Below are positions 6,649-11,643 of a stretch of 11,643 bases of DNA, piece by piece (position 1 is the stretch's first letter; every line of letters begins with the position of its first letter). The notes under the pieces were generated by a model, which saw nothing but the letters and a program-made list of their open reading frames with translations, did no database searches and was not told where the DNA came from. A program made the translations under genes and the position numbers. Source of the stretch: an uncultured Lewinella sp. (GTDB taxonomy: Bacteria > Bacteroidota > Bacteroidia > Chitinophagales > Saprospiraceae); NCBI GenBank assembly GCA_938021455.1, contig CALIGP010000040.1, forward strand, positions 1 through 11,643, given 5' to 3'.

Positions 6649-6706
6649 CGGAGGCTGGCTTACACGCTCTGAGGATTTGTGCAATACTAAACGACAAAGA
6701 AATAAA

Positions 6707-7195
6707 ATGGATACCCCAACATATAACGAACCTGATTTAGGTGTAAATATCAAGAACTCTCTCTCCAACAAGTATGCCTGGACTTTCGGTCTGATGCTTG
6801 GGATCCTGACAGCATTATACCTCGTCATACTGAATCTTTCTATAGAAGATCCATCTACGGGTTTTCGGTTTGCGAAGCACTTGTTTATCGTCCCGGTGGT
6901 TTGGCTGGCAATAAGCGCCTATTCAAAGCAAGTTCCGGAAGGTAAAGCCTTTAAAGGAGGGTTCGGTCTTTTGTTGAAGCTCGGGATGTGGGCTGCTGGA
7001 GTAGTTGCCATCTTAAATATTCTGTTTTTTGGCCTGATTGGTACCTCTTTTGAACAGTTTATGCAAGAGGGAGACACCCTCGCTGGCGTACTCATAAACA
7101 GCGGATTCCTTGTTTTCGAGACCCTGGTGTTTGTAATGATCATCGGATTCGTAGTTTTACAGGCCTACAAGGGAAAGGGCTCACCAGAAGATTAA
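6707..7195 (+). CDS. Four-helix membrane protein, DUF4199-like
   Basis: The 162-residue protein has four predicted membrane helices: about 24-45 (WTFGLMLGILTALYLVILNL), 58-72 (LFIVPVVWLAISAYS), 84-107 (LLLKLGMWAAGVVAILNILF) and 133-154 (FLVFETLVFVMIIGFVVLQA). Size, helix count and the FKGGFGLLLKLGMWAAG segment after helix two resemble DUF4199 proteins of Bacteroidota, whose function is unknown; the assignment is by pattern only. ATG 6707 is preferred over an in-frame TTG at 6677 because the ten extra codons are polar and unlike a family N-terminus, and ATG follows an A-rich leader. The gene ends 12 bp before the transporter start, in the same reading frame, so co-transcription and translational coupling are likely. 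Confidence 0.78.
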   Translation: MDTPTYNEPDLGVNIKNSLSNKYAWTFGLMLGILTALYLVILNLSIEDPSTGFRFAKHLFIVPVVWLAISAYSKQVPEGKAFKGGFGLLLKLGMWAAGVVAILNILFFGLIGTSFEQFMQEGDTLAGVLINSGFLVFETLVFVMIIGFVVLQAYKGKGSPED

Positions 7196-7207
7196 TACCA
7201 GAAGCGA

Positions 7208-8458
7208 TTGGGAAATAAACTCAAAAACAAGAAGAAGAAAAAAAGTGAGCAGTTTAGCGTAGAGCGCTTGGCTTACTTCATGATCTGCCTAAGTATAGTA
7301 CTCGCTGTACTGTATTTGGGCAGGTCTTTCTTTATACCGATTACTTACGGGATGCTTTTCGCCTTTTTGCTAAAGCCCATTCGCGACAGTATTGAGAATG
7401 TGGTGAATAACAGAGTAATGGCTATCCTACTTAGCTTGATATTTGTCGGCTTGTTGATCGCGGGTGTCTTCTTTTTCTTCATTAGCCAGGTTACAGAGGT
7501 CATTGAACGGGCGGACAACATCCTGGCCAGCCTACAGGACACGAGCAGTAGCGTGATGGAATGGTGTGGAGAGATTATGGGGTTTACCGGAGACCAGACC
7601 TTGATGTTTTTTGAAGAAAATTTGACCCAGGCAATCGACCAACCCTTGGGCATTTTAACGTCGAGCTTATCTACCTCAGGGCTTGTGTTAGCTAACCTTA
7701 GTCTGGTCGTCATCTACAGTTTTTTTTTCCTACTGTACAGTACTGCCTTCAAGAACTTTGTTCTTGGGCAGTTTTCCAGTTACGACCAAGCGGAAAGCAT
7801 GCAGACCCTCAGAGAAATCCAGTCCGTAGCTACGGACTATCTGGGGGGCATGGTGACCGTAATGTTGATACTTGGAGTCCTAAATAGCCTAGGCCTTTTT
7901 CTGATTGGCGTCAAATATGCGCTGGTTTGGGGCTTTCTGGGAGCTTTGCTGGCTGTAATTCCCTACATCGGTACTACCATCGGAGGTTTAGTACCTTTCG
8001 TATATGCAGTTGCTACTACGGATTCTTACTGGCAGCCCGTTGCGGTTGTCATCCTGTACGCCACCGTCCAATTTGTTGAAGGAAACTTTATTACTCCTAA
8101 GGTGGTGGGTAATAGTGTGAAGATCAACGCGCTGGCAGCCATTGTTTCGCTGATCTTTGGGGCGTTGATTTGGGGACTTCCAGGTGTCATTATCGCCATC
8201 CCTTTATTGGCGATGGTACGGATCATCATGGAGCATATTCCCCCGTTAATGCCGGTCGCCCTGATGTTAAGCGACGATCTGTATGATGAATCTGATCGAT
8301 TTTTAACGACTTATAATTCCCCCGATTTTCGCTTGTCCAAACTTTTTTGGGGGCGTAAATTTATCCGGATCTCAGATAAACTTCCGTTAACCGGCGAGCC
8401 AACGAACGAGGTGGGCAAGGCCAATACCAAGGTAGTTTCCGATGCCAAAACCGAGTAG
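7208..8458 (+). CDS. AI-2E family transporter (PF01594)
   Basis: The 416-residue polytopic inner-membrane protein belongs to the AI-2E/YdiK/PerM family, whose members are proposed exporters of small molecules, with one group acting in sodium/proton exchange. It has about eight helices: paired N-terminal helices (SIVLAVLYLGRSFFIPITYG), a variable central loop (about 95-155), and the conserved C-terminal half with IPYIGTTIGGLVP at 251-263, VQFVEGNFITPKVVGNSVKI and FGALIWGLPGVIIAIPLLA. The N-terminus is a Lys-rich stretch. The start is probably TTG 7208, five codons after the TAA of the preceding gene in the same frame; the first ATG would cut into the first helix region (residue 25). A hydrophilic tail of about 65 residues follows the last helix. 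Its final 72 bp overlap the opposite-strand DUF819 gene. Substrate unknown. Confidence 0.9.
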   Translation: MGNKLKNKKKKKSEQFSVERLAYFMICLSIVLAVLYLGRSFFIPITYGMLFAFLLKPIRDSIENVVNNRVMAILLSLIFVGLLIAGVFFFFISQVTEVIERADNILASLQDTSSSVMEWCGEIMGFTGDQTLMFFEENLTQAIDQPLGILTSSLSTSGLVLANLSLVVIYSFFFLLYSTAFKNFVLGQFSSYDQAESMQTLREIQSVATDYLGGMVTVMLILGVLNSLGLFLIGVKYALVWGFLGALLAVIPYIGTTIGGLVPFVYAVATTDSYWQPVAVVILYATVQFVEGNFITPKVVGNSVKINALAAIVSLIFGALIWGLPGVIIAIPLLAMVRIIMEHIPPLMPVALMLSDDLYDESDRFLTTYNSPDFRLSKLFWGRKFIRISDKLPLTGEPTNEVGKANTKVVSDAKTE

Positions 8459-9520
8459 TGAGACAGCAATACCAGCTGCCAGCAGCCGGTGGTTACGAAT
8501 AGCTGCGGCTACCTGAACAACGAATACCGGGCCGTAAAATCCCGCAACATAACTAAGAATCACCGTGTCCCGATCGATGTTGAAGAGCTTGCAGAGAATC
8601 AGGTGTAACAAGGTGGTGGAGATTAAGGCCAAAGCAGAAAAATAAAGTAGATCCATGCCATTGGCCGCCAGTTCCCGGAAGTCGGCCATTAAGCCGAGGG
8701 CTACACAAAAGATTAGAATAAAGTACTCCCCTAAAGGATAGGTGTTTCCCAGCTTTTCGGAGAAGCCCGATCCGGCAACTAGTAAAGAAGTAGTAGTGAG
8801 TAATAAAATGAGCGCGGTAAGATTGCTGATGCCTCCCGTTATCAGATAACACAGCCCAACACTGGCGGCGGTTACAACTACTCCTGCCAGAAGCTGAGGT
8901 AGTTGTTTGGGGAAAGGGACAACGGAGATAAGCTCGTTGGTTTGCCCTTCTTCCATCGCTGAGTCCGACGAACGAAAGAGCCAGCTGTAGACGGCGGGCA
9001 AAAAAGTGACGAGTCCGAGAAGGTAACTACCGCCAAGTAGGACGTCTGCAGCTTGCACCAATACCATATAGTCGGCGGGGGCTTCCAGCGCCAGGCCAAT
9101 GGCCTGGACGTTTGGCGTCCCACCCGTATACAAGCCCACCAACATGCCCGCAATCTTCCAGGCGTCGGGCAACTGCCCCGTCATTAGATAGCCGACTACG
9201 GCTGTGCACAGGAGCCCCGACAGGCAACAAAGCCCAAAGGCCAGGAGCATACTGCCCGCATAGCGCATACTTTCCTTTATCCGTACGGCGAACAGCAAGA
9301 GGGGGAGCCCCAGGAGCATGCTCGCACCAGCGACTTGTTCCATTAATTTATTATCAACTTCCCAGACGCGAAGATTACTCACTAATATGCCCACCAGATA
9401 ACAAGCGATGATGGAACTGATCCAGGAAGGGAATAACCCCTTCCGCTCGGCGTAACGAGCGAAAAGAGGGAAGCCGATGCAAAGAAGAAGGCTAAGAATC
9501 TGGGGAGTGGACATGGGCAT
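8387..9520 (-). CDS. DUF819-family integral membrane protein
   Basis: The 377-residue protein is almost entirely hydrophobic, with about ten helices. The phrase GLYTGGTPNVQAIGLALEAP (GGTPN at 133-137) matches the conserved Gly-Gly-x-x-Asn helix break of DUF819 (YjcL-like) proteins. The C-terminal half repeats a similar layout (LGEYFILIFCVALGLMADFR, then YVAGFYGPVFVVQVAAAIRN), as in inverted-repeat secondary transporters. The substrate is unknown. A cytoplasmic loop of about 30 residues (SSDSAMEEGQTNELISVV) separates the halves. ATG at 9520 or at 9514 are equally possible starts. The gene starts 7 bp after the stop of the histidine-phosphatase lipoprotein gene, so the two form a likely operon. 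Its last 24 codons lie opposite the end of the AI-2E transporter gene. Confidence 0.82.
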   Translation of the reverse strand: MPMSTPQILSLLLCIGFPLFARYAERKGLFPSWISSIIACYLVGILVSNLRVWEVDNKLMEQVAGASMLLGLPLLLFAVRIKESMRYAGSMLLAFGLCCLSGLLCTAVVGYLMTGQLPDAWKIAGMLVGLYTGGTPNVQAIGLALEAPADYMVLVQAADVLLGGSYLLGLVTFLPAVYSWLFRSSDSAMEEGQTNELISVVPFPKQLPQLLAGVVVTAASVGLCYLITGGISNLTALILLLTTTSLLVAGSGFSEKLGNTYPLGEYFILIFCVALGLMADFRELAANGMDLLYFSALALISTTLLHLILCKLFNIDRDTVILSYVAGFYGPVFVVQVAAAIRNHRLLAAGIAVSLLGFGIGNYLGIGLAHLVRWLAG

Positions 9521-9527
9521 AGATTTT

Positions 9528-10061
9528 TTAGTACCGTAACTTCAGTACTCTTGCCTTGCCGATTCGTGGAACCGTTACCACGTAGAGGTTAGTGTAATCT
9601 AACTCGCTAAAACGCGGGTTTTCGTCTGTGCTCGCCAGGAAATTCGCCATTGCGGGCGTTGTGTTGCTGTGGCCAACGATAAGTGCTGTTTTACCTTTGT
9701 AAAGTCGCTTGAGGTCCGTTGCAAAGTCTTTAAGCAGCGTTGCGTCGTAGGGGATCACCTGTAAATTTTTGGCCGCTGCTGTAGGGGCTGCCGTCATTTG
9801 CGTACGTTTGGTGGGGGTGCTGTAAACAGCGTCCAACTCAGTGTTTTTAAGTAAAAAACTTAGGCGTTCTGCCCGCTCCAATCCTTCTTTCGTCAGGCCG
9901 GGCTTGGCACCATATTCTTTCTCTGCGTGGCGAACGAGGATGAAGGTGGCTACTTCTTCCTGTCCCATTTTTTCTGCCGTGGTTTTGCGGAGAGTATTAC
10001 AGGACGAAAGAGCAATGAGTAGGAGTAAAGGAATGAAAAGAGTGCGAATCATGCGAGTCAT
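9528..10061 (-). CDS. Histidine phosphatase family lipoprotein
   Basis: The 177-residue product has a lipoprotein signal (lipobox LSSC, Cys21), so the enzyme should face the periplasm or outer membrane. The catalytic core is short, as in SixA-like phosphatases. The phospho-acceptor motif is LVRHAEKE (RHAE at 44-47, His45), then STPTKRTQMTA with Arg86, then GHSNTTP with the second His at 131. The family removes phosphate from small molecules or proteins; the substrate here is unknown. ATG 10061 (MTRMIRT) or 10052 (MIRT) are the realistic starts; the frame stays open upstream to 10175, but that stretch lacks family character and runs into the divergent gene. It is followed after 7 bp by the DUF819 gene. 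A TACTTTTG motif upstream could be its -7 element. Confidence 0.87.
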   Translation of the reverse strand: MTRMIRTLFIPLLLLIALSSCNTLRKTTAEKMGQEEVATFILVRHAEKEYGAKPGLTKEGLERAERLSFLLKNTELDAVYSTPTKRTQMTAAPTAAAKNLQVIPYDATLLKDFATDLKRLYKGKTALIVGHSNTTPAMANFLASTDENPRFSELDYTNLYVVTVPRIGKARVLKLRY

Positions 10062-10100
10062 ATTGTAGCAAAACGTTTGGTGGAGGGTTACCTTGGGCGC

Positions 10101-10108
10101 CAAAAGTA
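10101..10108 (-). promoter_or_regulatory. Candidate Bacteroidota -7 element (TACTTTTG)
   Basis: Read on the minus strand, this octamer fits the Bacteroidota -7 consensus TAnnTTTG exactly. It lies about 40 bp before the histidine-phosphatase ATG, a sensible distance. No TTTG is found at the expected -33 spacing, and one such match can arise by chance. Confidence 0.35.
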
Positions 10109-10115
10109 CGCAAGC

Positions 10116-10832
10116 ATGGACCTTTCCGGTATAACCCACGTCGCCTTTGATGCTGATGACACCCTCTGGGCACACGAAAACATCTTTGTCGATGCAAAAG
10201 CTCGCTGTCTAAAACTGCTCTCGCCGTACATGAAGGACGGAATGAACCTGGAGGAAGAACTGTATCGTTTTGAGCGGAAAAACCTCAAAATATTCGGTTA
10301 CGGGGTAAAGGGATTTACCCTGTCGATGATCGAGACGGCCATTGAGCTATCTGACGGGAAAATCAGTGGAAGAGAAATTCAACAGATAATCGATCTGGCG
10401 AAAGAGATGTTGGATCACCCGATTAATTTACTTCCAGGAGTAGAGGCCGCTTTGGACGCATTAGAAGATCATTACACGCTGATGGTGATTACGAAAGGCG
10501 ATCTCTTCGATCAGGAAAATAAGTTGGCGCGTAGTGGGGTAGGGCAGCGGTTTGATATTGTAGAGGTCGTCTCCGAGAAGAATCCGGAAACTTATCGGGG
10601 CATCTTAGCTCGCCATGGTATCCCACCCGAGCAATTTATGATGATCGGAAATAGCCTCAGGAGCGACGTGCTGCCCGTCATTGCCGCCGGAGGGATGGCG
10701 GCTCACCTGCCCTTCGAGTTTACCTGGCACCACGAGGCCGTAACGGAAACGAAGGAAACTTACTGGAAAGTGGCCTCAATGGAGGAATTTGTGGTGGCCC
10801 TGGTCGAGACGCTCCCGCGTCGAGTCGGGTAA
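10116..10832 (+). CDS. HAD-superfamily hydrolase (haloacid dehalogenase-like phosphatase)
   Basis: The 238-residue cytoplasmic protein carries all four HAD motifs. Motif I is VAFDADDTLW, with nucleophile Asp12 and acid/base Asp14; motif II is MVITKGD with Thr126; motif III is Lys155 in VVSEKNPETY; motif IV is MIGNSLRSDVLP (178-184) with Asp184. The helical cap between motifs I and II (about 20-100) makes it a C1-cap member like YjjG or phosphoglycolate phosphatase. The substrate cannot be read from sequence. I chose ATG 10116, just before motif I; an in-frame TTG at 10077 adds 13 residues reaching into the divergent promoter region. The last codons (ETLPRRVG) fall inside the left arm of a long inverted repeat, so the C-terminus may have been remodelled. 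Confidence 0.88.
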   Translation: MDLSGITHVAFDADDTLWAHENIFVDAKARCLKLLSPYMKDGMNLEEELYRFERKNLKIFGYGVKGFTLSMIETAIELSDGKISGREIQQIIDLAKEMLDHPINLLPGVEAALDALEDHYTLMVITKGDLFDQENKLARSGVGQRFDIVEVVSEKNPETYRGILARHGIPPEQFMMIGNSLRSDVLPVIAAGGMAAHLPFEFTWHHEAVTETKETYWKVASMEEFVVALVETLPRRVG

Positions 10833-10947
10833 GGGAGCGAAGCGACTTTGCCCGTGCAACGTCTGCCATGACAGGAAGCTACCGCGCTAACCCGCTCCAG
10901 GAGCCTTCGGTCCCGTTCGCGATCGACGCGGGAGCGTCTCACCAGGG
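10798..10947. repeat. Long inverted repeat spanning the HAD gene end and the following spacer
   Basis: GAGACGCTCCCGCGTCGA (10806-10823) has an exact reverse complement at 10923-10940, and CCCTGGT (10798-10804) pairs with ACCAGGG (10941-10947). Only C10805 is unpaired, so 25 bp pair over a 99-bp interior. The interior is GC-rich with no ORF of its own; short segments such as GGAGCG (10834-10839) and CGCTCC (10893-10898) can pair too. The left arm codes for the last residues of the HAD protein. It may be a small palindromic mobile element, a REP-like sequence or a terminator structure. Confidence 0.7.
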
Positions 10948-10958
10948 GACCTTGCTAG

Positions 10959-11643
10959 ATGTCAGTATCTTCGCCCCCCAATCAAAGCCTTACTGTGCTA
11001 CCTAAGCTCCTCTCACTTTGCTGTTTTTTAGCCCTCCTCTGCACCTGCGACCGCGCCCCTGATCCCCTCTTCCACGTACGCATGGATACCGGCGTGACGA
11101 GTATGAATCAGCTGCAGGAAACGGAAGATTTCAACATCATCGAGTACCTCTACTACTATAATGGCGGCGGTGTGGCGGCAACGGACATCAACGGTGACGG
11201 GCTACCAGATCTCTACTTTACCAACAACCAGGGACCGAATAAATATTACATCAACGAGGGTGATTTTAAGTTCCGGGATGCAACCGAAGAGGGCGCGGTC
11301 GCAGGTGCAGGGGATTGGTCTACAGGAATCAGTGTAGTGGACATTAACCAGGACGGACGCATGGACCTCTACGTCTGTAACGTCTCCGGCTATAAAGGAC
11401 TGGAAGGCAAAAACGAGCTATTCCTGCAACAAGCCGACGGCACTTTCATCGAATCTGCCGCTGACTATGGCCTCGACTTCGCTGGTTTCAATACCCAGGC
11501 TTACTGGTTTGATTACGACCGGGACGGCGACCTGGATATGTATCTTCTGCGTCACTCCGTCCACAACGACGCCACTTATGGCACCGCCGAAGGCCGTGAA
11601 GTACCAGACTCCCTGGCCGGAGATCTCCTCCTCCGCAACGACC
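10959..11643 (+). CDS. FG-GAP/VCBS-repeat surface lipoprotein, 5' part
   Basis: The gene runs off the right edge; 228 codons are visible. A hydrophobic N-terminal segment (about 11-29, LTVLPKLLSLCCFLALLCT) is followed by Cys30; Cys28 is an alternative lipidation site. The mature part opens with a phrase typical of the CRTAC1/ASPIC-type Bacteroidota proteins (NIIEYLYYYNGGGVAATDIN). Three Asp-rich FG-GAP calcium-binding loops follow: DINGDGLPDLYF from 76, DINQDGRMDLYV from 128 and DYDRDGDLDMYL from 185. Such proteins form beta-propellers on the cell surface and are often about 1,100 residues long, with roles in adhesion or polysaccharide handling assumed rather than shown. ATG 10959 is fixed on the left by a TAG codon immediately upstream in the same frame. 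It starts 12 bp after the inverted repeat. Confidence 0.88.
   Translation, partial: MSVSSPPNQSLTVLPKLLSLCCFLALLCTCDRAPDPLFHVRMDTGVTSMNQLQETEDFNIIEYLYYYNGGGVAATDINGDGLPDLYFTNNQGPNKYYINEGDFKFRDATEEGAVAGAGDWSTGISVVDINQDGRMDLYVCNVSGYKGLEGKNELFLQQADGTFIESAADYGLDFAGFNTQAYWFDYDRDGDLDMYLLRHSVHNDATYGTAEGREVPDSLAGDLLLRND

Noticed and set aside
9528..10175. Long N-terminal version of the histidine-phosphatase protein, starting at 10175.
   Set aside because: The extra 38 residues would place the lipoprotein signal internally and would be coded antisense to the start of the HAD gene.

Overview
The window looks like a chromosomal segment from a Bacteroidota bacterium, probably of the Saprospiraceae/Lewinella type. 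Support for this: no clear Shine-Dalgarno sites but A/T-rich stretches before most starts; many short Cys lipoproteins and signal peptides ending in Ala-Gln; a small PspC-domain protein, a DUF4199-like membrane protein and a DUF2945 (Tudor-type) protein of the kinds common in that phylum; and, at the right edge, the start of an FG-GAP/VCBS surface lipoprotein. The taxonomic call is inferred from protein families, not from a marker gene.

Layout. 1-108 is a pure tandem array of an 8-bp unit that runs right up to the start of a heptose-7-phosphate kinase (rfaE1, 112-1059, +). Next comes a minus-strand block, read right to left: an RluE-type rRNA pseudouridine synthase (3723-3130), a PspC-domain protein (3073-2861), a small lipoprotein (2733-2305) and a lipoprotein resembling an apiosidase/DUF4038 glycoside hydrolase (2280-1165). 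Divergent from the synthase is a MscS channel (about 3802-4746, +), followed by a small acidic helical secreted protein (4858-5313). The intergenic stretch 5314-5663 holds a 171-bp palindromic MITE-like element (5386-5556) and a terminator-like hairpin (5597-5638). After it are a frameshifted DUF2945 gene (5664-5872) and a plus-strand group: a periplasmic coiled-coil protein (5953-6648), a four-helix membrane protein (6707-7195) and an AI-2E family transporter (7208-8458). The transporter overlaps tail to tail, by 72 bp, a DUF819 membrane protein (9520-8387, -). That gene lies 7 bp downstream of a histidine-phosphatase lipoprotein (10061-9528, -). A HAD hydrolase (10116-10832, +) is divergent from it; its last codons lie in one arm of a 25-bp inverted repeat (10798-10823/10923-10947). 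The window closes with the 5' part of the FG-GAP lipoprotein (from 10959).

Functionally this is mostly ordinary housekeeping and cell-envelope biology: LPS precursor synthesis, an osmotic safety valve, PspC-type membrane stress, and several transporters and lipoproteins. I see no defence system, CRISPR array, secondary-metabolite cluster, rRNA or tRNA. The parts most worth a second look are non-coding or disrupted: the octamer array abutting rfaE1, the palindromic mobile-element-like hairpin, the single-base frameshift in the DUF2945 gene, the inverted repeat that enters the HAD gene, and a glycosidase-like lipoprotein whose active site I cannot recognise.
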